Below, in pieces: positions 7,851-15,215 of a stretch of DNA of 64,000 nucleotides. A program made the translations under genes and the position numbers. Every line of letters starts with the position of its first letter. Position 1 is the stretch's first letter. The notes under the pieces are model-generated. The model saw only the letters and a list, made by a program, of their open reading frames with translations. It was not told the origin of the DNA and did no database searches. Source of the DNA: Pseudochelatococcus lubricantis (GTDB lineage Bacteria; Pseudomonadota; Alphaproteobacteria; Rhizobiales; Beijerinckiaceae); the NCBI RefSeq assembly GCF_011762225.1, contig NZ_JAASQI010000007.1, positions 229,383 through 293,382 of the forward strand. The letters are read 5' to 3'.

Positions 7851-9367
7851 GCCAGATCACCTTCCTCGACCGGATGGTGGCGTGGGCCGCACCCGAGGCA
7901 GGCGTGAGGCGGGCGCTCGCGCGGCGCAGCTTCGAGGCGCTGAGCGCCAAGATCCCTGGCCATGCCCGTGGCTATGACGGCGCAGCCAAGGGACGGCGCA
8001 CGGACGGATGGAAAACGGCGGGAACATCGGCTGATGCCGAGATCGCCGCCGCCAGCGGCCTGTTGCGGGATCGCATGCGCGATCTCACCCGCAACAATCC
8101 GCATGCGGCGAAGGCTGTCTCGGTGCTGGTCAACAACATCGTCGGCAGCGGCATCATTCCGCGCGCTGCGACGGGCGACGCCAGGCTCGACGAGACGGTG
8201 GACCGGCTTTGGACCGAGTGGACCGCCGCCTGCGACGCCGACGGGCAACTCGACATCTTCGGGCTGCAGACCCTGGCGGTAAGGGAAATGATCGAGGCTG
8301 GCGAAGTCCTGATCCGCCGCCGCCCGCGACGTCTCAGCGATGGTCTGGCCGTGCCGCTCCAGGTCCAGATTATCGAAGCCGATCTCCTCGACAACACCCG
8401 CAACGGCGATCTCGCCGATGGCGGGCGGTTGCTTCAGGGCATCGAATTCGATCCCTTGGGCCGACGCCGCGCCTATTGGCTTTATGCCCAGCACCCTGGC
8501 GACGCGGTCGTCACCATGCGGCGGCGTCTGGAGAGTCTCGCCATCCCGGCGAGCGACGTGCTGCATCTTTACGAGAAGCAGCGCACGCAGGTCCGAGGCG
8601 TCCCGTGGGGCACGCCGGTGATGCGGGCGCTGCGCGATCTCGATGACTGGACGCAAGCCGAACTGGTCCGGAAGAAAACGGAAGCCTGTGTCGTCGGCAT
8701 CGTGCTTGGCGCCGACGAAGCCGATCAGGGGATTGCCCCTTCGGTGGTCGACGCCGACGGCAACCGCGTCGAACAGTTCGAGCCCGGGCTGATCGCCTAT
8801 GCGCGCGGCGGCAAGGACATCCGCTTCAATCAGCCTGCGACGACAGTGGGCGTGGGCGAATGGCTGCGCGCGCAACTTCACATCGTGGCGGCAGGATTCC
8901 GCATGCCCTACGAGCTGCTGACCGGTGACCTCAGCCAGGTCAATTATTCATCGATCCGGGCAGGGCTCGTGGAGTTTCGCCGCCTGATCGACGCCGTCCA
9001 ATGGCAGATCGTCATCCCGGTTCTCTGCCAGCCCATGTGGGTCTGGTTCTGCCAGGCCGCGTGGGCAGCCGGGAAGTTGCCACGCCCGGACATTGCGGTC
9101 GAATGGTCGCCGCCACGTTTCGAAGCCGTGGACCCGCTGAAGGACGCGATGGCCGATCTCTTGGCGTTGCGCTCGGGTACCATGTCGCTGGCGCAGGCCA
9201 TCGCGCGTCAAGGCCACAACCCGGACGCCGTGCTCGCCGAGATCGCCGCGATGAACGCCAAGATCGACGCCCTCGGGCTCATCTTCGACAGCGATCCACG
9301 CCGCGTGACGAAAACCGGCGTGATGCAGGCTGACACGACCGGCCAACCCATCAATCCCGACACCTGA
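7847..9367 (+). CDS. phage portal protein, lambda family
   Basis: A 506-aa protein similar in length and order of motifs to lambda gpB. NNPHAAKAVSVLVNNIVGSGI at about 83-103 is the typical N-terminal signature, and RMPYELLTGDLSQVNYSS near 350 the typical core signature. The dodecameric portal forms the DNA entry vertex. It overlaps the gpW-like gene by 4 bp and is followed by the protease/capsid fusion after 10 bp. No unusual features were seen. Confidence 0.93.
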   Translation: MSQITFLDRMVAWAAPEAGVRRALARRSFEALSAKIPGHARGYDGAAKGRRTDGWKTAGTSADAEIAAASGLLRDRMRDLTRNNPHAAKAVSVLVNNIVGSGIIPRAATGDARLDETVDRLWTEWTAACDADGQLDIFGLQTLAVREMIEAGEVLIRRRPRRLSDGLAVPLQVQIIEADLLDNTRNGDLADGGRLLQGIEFDPLGRRRAYWLYAQHPGDAVVTMRRRLESLAIPASDVLHLYEKQRTQVRGVPWGTPVMRALRDLDDWTQAELVRKKTEACVVGIVLGADEADQGIAPSVVDADGNRVEQFEPGLIAYARGGKDIRFNQPATTVGVGEWLRAQLHIVAAGFRMPYELLTGDLSQVNYSSIRAGLVEFRRLIDAVQWQIVIPVLCQPMWVWFCQAAWAAGKLPRPDIAVEWSPPRFEAVDPLKDAMADLLALRSGTMSLAQAIARQGHNPDAVLAEIAAMNAKIDALGLIFDSDPRRVTKTGVMQADTTGQPINPDT

Positions 9368-9377
9368 GCTTTTCACC

Positions 9378-11357
9378 ATGACCCGAAACATCGACCTGCC
9401 ACCGCTGACGCGGGCGGCGGACCTGTTGCCTGCCTCGATCGATGCGGTCGAGCGCACCATTGACGTGGTCTGGTCCACAGGCGCGCGTGTGCGCCGAAAT
9501 CCGTTCTTCGGCGATCCCTTCGACGAGGAACTGGCGATGGATCCGCGCGCCGTCCGTCTCGATCGCCTGAACGCGGGTGCGCCTCTCCTGAAGGTGCACG
9601 ACGCCTCCGTGCTCGACAGCGTCATCGGCTCGGTCGTGCCTGGCAGTGCCCGCATCGAGAACGGACGCGGCATTGCCCGTGTCCGCTTCTCCGACCGGGC
9701 CGAAGTCGAACCGCTCTGGAAGGACGTCGAGGCCGGGCACATCCGGGCGGTCTCGATCGGCTACCAGGTCCATCGCTTCGAGGTGTCCAGGCAGGCAGGC
9801 GCGCCGGAGCTGTGGCGCGCGGTCGATTGGACGCCCTTCGAGATTTCCGCAGTGCCGATCGGCGCTGATCCGGCAGCGGGTTTCCGCGCCGAGACATCCT
9901 CCGAAAGTTCTTTGCCCCTTCACCCCTGCGTCGTCCACCGCGCCGACGCTCCATCCAAGGAGAAAGCAGCCATGGACGACGCTGTGACCGACAACACTGA
10001 GACGCAGACGCGCCAGGCCGCGCCTGAACCGCAGGATCGCGTGCCGACCACACCCGTGACCGATGCGGAGACGATCGCCGCCCGCGCGCGCGATTCCGAA
10101 CGCGAGCGGGTCGGAACTATCTACGATCTTGCCGGCCGCCTCCACCTCGAGCGCAGCTTCGCCGACGATCTCGTCAAGCGCGGCGTGACGCTTGATGCGG
10201 CGCGCAGCGAGATCCTCGACAAGGTCGCGACCGACGCCGAGAAGACGCGGGTTTCGCCTCAGGTCAGCATCCCGCTCGGCGGCCGCGATGAGCGCGTCAC
10301 GCGTCGTGACGCCGTGTCGAACGCTCTTTTGCACCGCTACTCGCCGACGCTCTTCCCCTTGAGCGAACCGGCGCGGGAATATCGCGGCATGACGCTCGTG
10401 GAGCACGCCCGCGAGTTCCTCTCCAGCTCGGGCGTCAATGTCCGGGGCATGTCGCGCGACGAGATCGCCACCCGCGCGCTGCATTCCACCTCGGACTTCC
10501 CCGAAGTCCTCGCCGCCGTGACGGGCAAGACGCTGCGGCAGGCCTATGATGCCTATCCGCGCACCTATGTCCCCTTCTGCCGGCAGGTTCTCGCGACCGA
10601 CTTCAAGGCGATGCACCGTGTCCAGCTCGGCGAAGCGCCGCAACTCGTGAAGGTCAACGAGGGCGGCGAGTTCAAGCGCGGCACCCTCGCCGAAGGGCGC
10701 GAGAGCTACCGTGTCGAGACTTACGGGCGGGTCGTCGCGGTCACCCGGCAGGTGCTCATCAACGACGATCTCGACGCCTTCACCCGCATCCCGGCGATGT
10801 ATGGCACGGCGATCGCCACGCTGGAGAGCGACGTGGTCTGGGGCATCATCCTGGCGAACGCCGCGATGAGCGACTCCATCGCGCTGTTCCACCAGAACCA
10901 CGGCAATCTGGCCAACCCGGCAACCGCGCTCAGCGTCACCGCGATCGGCGCGGCGCGCGCGGCCATGGCCCGGCAGACCGGACTCGACAAGAAGACCATC
11001 CTCAACGTCCGACCCGCCTACCTCATCGTGCCCGCATCGCTCGAACTCGCCGCCGAGCAGCTGGTGGCGCAGAACCTCGTGCCTGCCCAGACCGGCAACG
11101 TGGTCCCGTCCTCGATCCGCACCCTGACGCCGATCTCCGAGCCTCGGCTTGACGCCGCGAGCCTCACCGCCTGGTATCTCGCCGCGAATCCCGCCCAGAT
11201 CGACACCATCGAGTACGCCTATCTCGAAGGCCAGCAGGGCGCCTACATCGAGACGCGCAACGGCTTTGACGTCGACGGCGTCGAGATCAAGTGCCGCCTC
11301 GACTTCGGCGCGAAGGCGATCGACTGGCGCGGCCTCTACCGCAATCCCGGCGCGTGA
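9378..11357 (+). CDS. prohead protease / major capsid protein fusion
   Basis: A 659-aa single frame. Residues 1-195 resemble HK97-type prohead proteases, with a catalytic-type His in LLKVHDAS (about 73) and a Ser in AVSIGYQV (about 126). Residues 200-300 look like a charged scaffold or delta domain, and 300-659 are a Mu-like/HK97-fold major capsid protein. Fusions of protease and capsid are known in alphaproteobacterial phages; the protease would have to cut itself from the shell protein. A strong internal ribosome-binding site and ATG at 9957-9974, exactly at the junction, could produce free capsid precursor. DUF2190 and head-tail genes follow directly. Confidence 0.88.
   Translation: MTRNIDLPPLTRAADLLPASIDAVERTIDVVWSTGARVRRNPFFGDPFDEELAMDPRAVRLDRLNAGAPLLKVHDASVLDSVIGSVVPGSARIENGRGIARVRFSDRAEVEPLWKDVEAGHIRAVSIGYQVHRFEVSRQAGAPELWRAVDWTPFEISAVPIGADPAAGFRAETSSESSLPLHPCVVHRADAPSKEKAAMDDAVTDNTETQTRQAAPEPQDRVPTTPVTDAETIAARARDSERERVGTIYDLAGRLHLERSFADDLVKRGVTLDAARSEILDKVATDAEKTRVSPQVSIPLGGRDERVTRRDAVSNALLHRYSPTLFPLSEPAREYRGMTLVEHAREFLSSSGVNVRGMSRDEIATRALHSTSDFPEVLAAVTGKTLRQAYDAYPRTYVPFCRQVLATDFKAMHRVQLGEAPQLVKVNEGGEFKRGTLAEGRESYRVETYGRVVAVTRQVLINDDLDAFTRIPAMYGTAIATLESDVVWGIILANAAMSDSIALFHQNHGNLANPATALSVTAIGAARAAMARQTGLDKKTILNVRPAYLIVPASLELAAEQLVAQNLVPAQTGNVVPSSIRTLTPISEPRLDAASLTAWYLAANPAQIDTIEYAYLEGQQGAYIETRNGFDVDGVEIKCRLDFGAKAIDWRGLYRNPGA
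9957..9974 (+). promoter_or_regulatory. internal ribosome-binding site and in-frame ATG at the protease/capsid junction
   Basis: AAGGAG (9957-9962) lies 9 bases before an ATG (9972-9974) that is in frame with the fusion and corresponds to residue 199, just after the protease domain. Translation from here would give a 461-aa capsid precursor without protease. Confidence 0.55.
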
Positions 11358-11405
11358 TCGCCGCCGGAACGCTTCCCCATCATCTGACACTCTCGGAGAA
11401 CTCCC

Positions 11406-11741
11406 ATGCGCGGCTACATCCAGCCCGGCAACACCATCACGCTTCCCGCCCCCTATGCCGTGGCATCCGGCGACGGACTGCTGGTCGGCGCGATCTTCGG
11501 CATCGCGACCGGATCGGCGGCCATCAACGCCGAGGTAGAGACCCTTACCGAGGGCGTGGTCGAACTGCGCAAAGCCCCGTCCCAGGCATGGGCCGTCGGC
11601 GCGCGCATCTATTGGGACAACGCCGCCCGCCTCGCGACGACCGTGGTCGCATCGAACACCCTGATCGGCGCTGCGACCGAACCGGTGGCAGGCGGGGCCA
11701 ACGATACGATTGGCCGCGTTCGGCTGAACGGCAGCTTCTGA
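11406..11741 (+). CDS. DUF2190 capsid decoration/cement protein
   Basis: A 111-aa beta-rich protein. GNTITLPAPYAVASGDGLLVG and later GARIYWDNAA are typical of DUF2190, a family that stabilises capsids as gpD-like decoration protein. It has a ribosome-binding site (GGAGAA at 11395-11400) and follows the capsid gene, the expected position for a cement protein. Confidence 0.85.
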   Translation: MRGYIQPGNTITLPAPYAVASGDGLLVGAIFGIATGSAAINAEVETLTEGVVELRKAPSQAWAVGARIYWDNAARLATTVVASNTLIGAATEPVAGGANDTIGRVRLNGSF

Positions 11742-11742
11742 C

Positions 11743-12057
11743 GTGAACGCGTTCGCGGCAGCGACCGACGCCCTGTTCGCGGACCCGAACCTTGGCGAGA
11801 CCGCGCTCTGGCAAGCAGGCGGCATCGGGCCGGGGGTTCCCGTCCGCGTGATCCGCCGCCGCCCGGACGCCGTGGTCGAGTTCGGCGCGTCCCGCGCTTT
11901 GATGGCGACCGTTCTCATCGACCTGCGCAGGACCGAAGCTGCGACAATCGATGAGGGCGATCTCGTCGTGATCGGCGCCGACACCTTCAAAGTCATCGGG
12001 ACGCCCTCATCCGATGCCGTGGGGCTCGTCCTCACCTGCGAGGCGGTCAAGGTCTGA
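11743..12057 (+). CDS. head-tail connector protein (gpFII-like)
   Basis: A 104-aa protein that starts with GTG one base after the DUF2190 stop. It is a small beta-barrel type protein (VRVIRRRPDAVVEF, then VLIDLRRTEAATIDEGD) resembling lambda gpFII-type head-tail joiners, which dock the tail on the head. The assignment rests on size, predicted fold and position. Confidence 0.7.
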   Translation: MNAFAAATDALFADPNLGETALWQAGGIGPGVPVRVIRRRPDAVVEFGASRALMATVLIDLRRTEAATIDEGDLVVIGADTFKVIGTPSSDAVGLVLTCEAVKV

Positions 12058-12061
12058 TCCC

Positions 12062-12694
12062 ATGCGTTTCAGCCTCGAACGGCCCGACCTACGCAAGGCG
12101 CTGGCGGGCACGCAGCAGGATATCGAACGCGCCGTCACCTCCGGGATGCGGGACGCATCAAATGAACTGAAGGAGCGCTTGCGCGAAGATGTCATCTCAT
12201 CCGGCCTTGGCGAACGCCTCTCGCGGACATGGCGGGGCAAGGTGTTCCCCGAGGTCGGCGAGAGCGTCGAAGCCGCAGCCTTCGTCTGGTCGAAAGCCCC
12301 GAAGCTCGTCGACGCCTTCGACCGTGGCGTCACCATTCGCTCGGCGCGAGGGTTCTGGCTGGCGATCCCGACACCAGCCGCAGGAGCGCGTGGGCGCGGG
12401 CCGAACGGGCGTGCGTCACGCATCACGCCTGGAGGATGGGAACGGCGCACCGGCATGCGGCTGCGCTTCGTCTACCGCAAGCGCGGCCCTTCGCTGCTGG
12501 TCGCCGATACAGCCCGCCTCAACAGGCGCGGACTGGCGGCAGCGAACAGGCGCAAGACGGGCCATTCAACGGTGATTGTGTTCCTGCTCGTACCCCAGGT
12601 CACGCTCCGCAAGCGGCTCAACATTGATGCGAGCGCCAAGCGGCAAGCCGCGCGCGTGCCAACCCTGATTGCACGGCACTGGCCGAGATCCTGA
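12062..12694 (+). CDS. DUF6441-like phage neck/tail completion protein
   Basis: A 210-aa basic protein starting at the ATG at 12062. The N-terminal helix-rich part (RKALAGTQQDIERAVTSGM) and the later GWERRTGMRLRFVYR resemble DUF6441, a family that occupies the minor tail or neck position (like lambda gpZ or HK97 gp10) in similar prophages. It lies between the connector and the gpU-like gene. The exact function is inferred from position. Confidence 0.65.
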   Translation: MRFSLERPDLRKALAGTQQDIERAVTSGMRDASNELKERLREDVISSGLGERLSRTWRGKVFPEVGESVEAAAFVWSKAPKLVDAFDRGVTIRSARGFWLAIPTPAAGARGRGPNGRASRITPGGWERRTGMRLRFVYRKRGPSLLVADTARLNRRGLAAANRRKTGHSTVIVFLLVPQVTLRKRLNIDASAKRQAARVPTLIARHWPRS

Positions 12695-12707
12695 AAGCTC
12701 TTTGTCC

Positions 12708-13142
12708 ATGCCCTCGAAACGCGAAACCGTCCTCGGCGCGGTCAAGGCGCTCGTCGCCGATGCCCTGCCGGGCGCGGACGTGAAGCGCAATCTCACGAAA
12801 CCGGAGCGCATTCCGCCGGGAGGACTGGTGGTGATCCGCGATGGCGATCCGGGTGAGCCCGCGGTCACGCTCTCGCCGGTGTCCTACCTCTACACCCATC
12901 GTATTCCTGTCGAGATCGCCGCCTTCGAGAGCGCCACGCTCACGCGCGAGGAAGTGCTCGACGAGATGCTTGCCGCCATCGGCGCGGCGATCATCGCCAA
13001 CCGCAGGCTCGGGGGGCTTGTCGACTGGATCGAGGCGGAGGCCCCGTCCTCCGAAGACATCGAGACCACCGGCAGTCAGGCAGGCCGCTTCGCCGATGTC
13101 GTGATCGTCGCGACCTACGCCACCGCCGATCCGCTCAACTGA
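12708..13142 (+). CDS. tail terminator-like protein (gpU position)
   Basis: A 144-aa alpha/beta protein starting at the ATG at 12708. The strand-rich core (GGLVVIRDGDPGEP, YLYTHRIPVEIAAF) and length fit tail terminator proteins that cap the tail tube at the neck. Its position just before the tail tube gene is the usual one. No family motif is decisive, so this is a positional inference. Confidence 0.6.
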   Translation: MPSKRETVLGAVKALVADALPGADVKRNLTKPERIPPGGLVVIRDGDPGEPAVTLSPVSYLYTHRIPVEIAAFESATLTREEVLDEMLAAIGAAIIANRRLGGLVDWIEAEAPSSEDIETTGSQAGRFADVVIVATYATADPLN

Positions 13143-13238
13143 ATGACGGTCCTTCGACGGCGCTCGGACCTTTGGAACTGAACGACGCCGGTCCGGCCCC
13201 GCTCAGGCCCCGACACCACACCACATGGAGAACGACCC

Positions 13239-14486
13239 ATGCCTCGCGCACGCGGCGTGAACGCGGCTCTCGCCGCCGTGTTCGAAAGCACCTATGGCAC
13301 ACCGCCCGGCACCGGCTTTCGCCGCATGCCGTTCGCCTCGGTCAACATCGGCGAGGAACAGGGCCTGATCGCGAGCGAGCTTCTCGGCTTCGGCCGCGAG
13401 CCGCTGGCGCCGGTCTATGACGTGATCACCAACACGGGCGATCTCGTCGTTCCCGTGGATACTCGCAACATCGGCGTCTGGCTGCGCGGCCTGATGGGCG
13501 CGCCGACGACGGTCGCCGCGAACGCCGCCACCGGCACGATCACGCTGACCGCGAACCTTCTGGTCAACGACACGGTGACGGTCGATGGCACGGTCTATAC
13601 CGCCGTCGCTTCCGGCGCGACGGGCCAGCAGTTCAACCTCGGCGGCACGGCGGCGCTCACCGCCACCGCGCTCGCCGCGATCATCAATCCGAGCGCGAAC
13701 GTCGCAGCCGCGGCGGTTGGCGCGGTCGTCAACCTGACCGCCAAGGCGCTGGGACCGGCCGGCAATGCGCGGACACTGGCGACGAACGCGCCGACGCGCG
13801 CCACGTTGTCGGGGGCGACGCTCTCTGGCGGCGCCAACAGCCACACCTGGTTCTCGGGCGCGCAGGCTCTGCCCTCGATGTCGATCGAGGTCCAGCTTCC
13901 CGACGTGCCCTTCTTCGGCATGAACTACGGCGCGCGCATCAACAGCTTCCAGGTTCAGGCGCAGCGATCGGGGCTCCTGACCGCCTCGCTCAACATCATG
14001 GCGCAGGGCGAGACCATCGCCGCCACGGCGCAGTCCGGCACGCTGTCGGAGTTCGTGCTGGAGCGCTTCGGCCAGTTCCAGGGCGAAGTCCGACGCAACA
14101 ACGTGGCGCTCGGCAACGTCATCTCAGCGGAACTCACCTATTCGAACAACCTCGAAGCGGTCGAGGTGATCCGAAGCGACGGGCGCATCGCCGATGCCGA
14201 TCCGGGCATCATCGCGCTGACCGGCAACATCACCACCCGCTTCGAGGACCGCGTCCTTCTGGATCAGGCCACCAACCGCCTGCCTTGCGAGCTTCAGTTC
14301 CGCTGGGCGGCGGGCGCAGCCGCGTCGCTCGTCTGGACGGCGCACCGGGTCTTCCTGCCGCGCGGCGACCGTCAGATCCAGGGGCCGGGCGGCGTGCAGG
14401 CCCCGTTCGCATTCCAGGCCGCGATCGATCCGGTGCTGAACCGCGCCGCGACCTGCGTGCTCACCAATGACGTCGCGTCCTACTGA
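13239..14486 (+). CDS. phage tail tube (major tail) protein with inserted Ig-like/low-complexity region
   Basis: A 415-aa protein. The N-terminal and C-terminal parts carry the tail-tube pattern. Residues about 87-200 form an Ala/Thr-rich insertion (ATGTITLTANLLVNDTVTVD near 92-111) found in other phage structural proteins, probably displayed on the tail surface. It has a good ribosome-binding site (GAGAACG at 13226-13232) and precedes the tail chaperone genes. Hexamers would stack to form the tube. Confidence 0.8.
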   Translation: MPRARGVNAALAAVFESTYGTPPGTGFRRMPFASVNIGEEQGLIASELLGFGREPLAPVYDVITNTGDLVVPVDTRNIGVWLRGLMGAPTTVAANAATGTITLTANLLVNDTVTVDGTVYTAVASGATGQQFNLGGTAALTATALAAIINPSANVAAAAVGAVVNLTAKALGPAGNARTLATNAPTRATLSGATLSGGANSHTWFSGAQALPSMSIEVQLPDVPFFGMNYGARINSFQVQAQRSGLLTASLNIMAQGETIAATAQSGTLSEFVLERFGQFQGEVRRNNVALGNVISAELTYSNNLEAVEVIRSDGRIADADPGIIALTGNITTRFEDRVLLDQATNRLPCELQFRWAAGAAASLVWTAHRVFLPRGDRQIQGPGGVQAPFAFQAAIDPVLNRAATCVLTNDVASY

Positions 14487-14508
14487 CCCGTTCCGACAGG
14501 AGGCTCCC

Positions 14509-14886
14509 TTGCTCAAGCTCTCGACACCATCCCGCGAGCCGTTCTGGCTCGACATCTTAGCCGGCGTGCGCATCCAGTTCCGGCCGATCTCCGTCGCCGA
14601 CATGCTGGTCGCCCGCGCCGCCGCCGCCGAGTCTCTCGGCACGAAGGTCGAGGGCGATGCGCCGCTCGACCGGAGCACCACGGTCGCGGCCGGCGCGGCC
14701 TTCACGCGCTCTCTCGCGCTGAGCGGCATCGTGGCGTGGGAGGGCATCGGCGATGCCGGCGGCAAGCCGATCGATCCGAACCCGGTCGCTATCAATCAGC
14801 TGCTCGAGGTCTGGCCGGCCTTCGACGCCATCGATCGGCTCTATGTCGGCCCGGCCTTGACGAGGCTTGACGAAAAAAACGTCTGA
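14509..14886 (+). CDS. tail assembly chaperone, gpG-like (zero-frame product)
   Basis: A 125-aa protein if started at the TTG at 14509, which follows GACAGGAGG at 14495-14503. The frame extends to an ATG at 14467 inside the tube gene, but that start has no ribosome-binding site. Residues PFWLDILAGVRIQFRPISVADMLVARA-like are typical of small tail chaperones that bind the tape measure. A canonical slippery heptamer lies 4 bases before the stop, so a fraction of ribosomes should continue in the -1 frame to make a gpGT-like fusion. Length (lambda G is 140 aa) and position before the tape measure match. Confidence 0.75.
   Translation: MLKLSTPSREPFWLDILAGVRIQFRPISVADMLVARAAAAESLGTKVEGDAPLDRSTTVAAGAAFTRSLALSGIVAWEGIGDAGGKPIDPNPVAINQLLEVWPAFDAIDRLYVGPALTRLDEKNV
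14873..14879 (+). other. programmed -1 ribosomal frameshift site A AAA AAC
   Basis: Seven bases reading A AAA AAC in the zero frame (end of GAA, then AAA, AAC) form the classic X XXY YYZ slippery heptamer. The zero frame stops at 14884-14886. After a -1 slip the next codon starts at 14880 and the frame stays open to 15203. The downstream frame has no ATG and no ribosome-binding site before the GTG at 14982. Confidence 0.8.
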
Positions 14887-15203
14887 TCGCCCTCGCGCGC
14901 TGGCACTTCGAGGGCGGCGAGGGCTACTGCGCTGCCTGTCCGTCGCGATGTGGGGCTTGCGCCTATGTCGAGCACGCGCCCGTGACGGCCGAGGGGCTTC
15001 TTGCTTGGGAGGTCATCCGCCGCTGCGCGGGACAGGTGCGCGCCGTGATGGGCGGTGTCTACGCCATCGACTTCGGCGCGGTGCTCGCTTTGGCTGAGGC
15101 CATGGATGCAGCCTCGCCGCTGCTGGCCGACATCCTCCCCGAGATCGAGCCGATCGTCGTGGCCGCCTACGGCCGCGACGCTGGCCGTCCCAATCGCGAT
15201 TGA
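14880..15203 (+). CDS. T-like extension of the tail chaperone (reached by -1 frameshift)
   Basis: 107 codons in the -1 frame relative to the G-like gene, beginning RLIALARWHFEGG. It contains a CxxC-x3-CxxC cluster (YCAACPSRCGACAY, about residues 17-30), suggesting a zinc knuckle, followed by a helical domain ending 12 bp before the tape measure gene. In lambda the gpT part of gpGT binds the tube protein while gpG coats the tape measure; this ORF occupies the same place. An independent product from the GTG at 14982 (73 aa) is an alternative, but it would lose the cysteine cluster. Confidence 0.7.
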   Translation, partial: RLIALARWHFEGGEGYCAACPSRCGACAYVEHAPVTAEGLLAWEVIRRCAGQVRAVMGGVYAIDFGAVLALAEAMDAASPLLADILPEIEPIVVAAYGRDAGRPNRD

Positions 15204-15215
15204 GCAAACCTACCC

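Noticed and set aside
9351..12050. Long leftward open frame opposite the protease-capsid gene
   Set aside because: Antisense shadow of a certain structural gene, with no plausible start signal.
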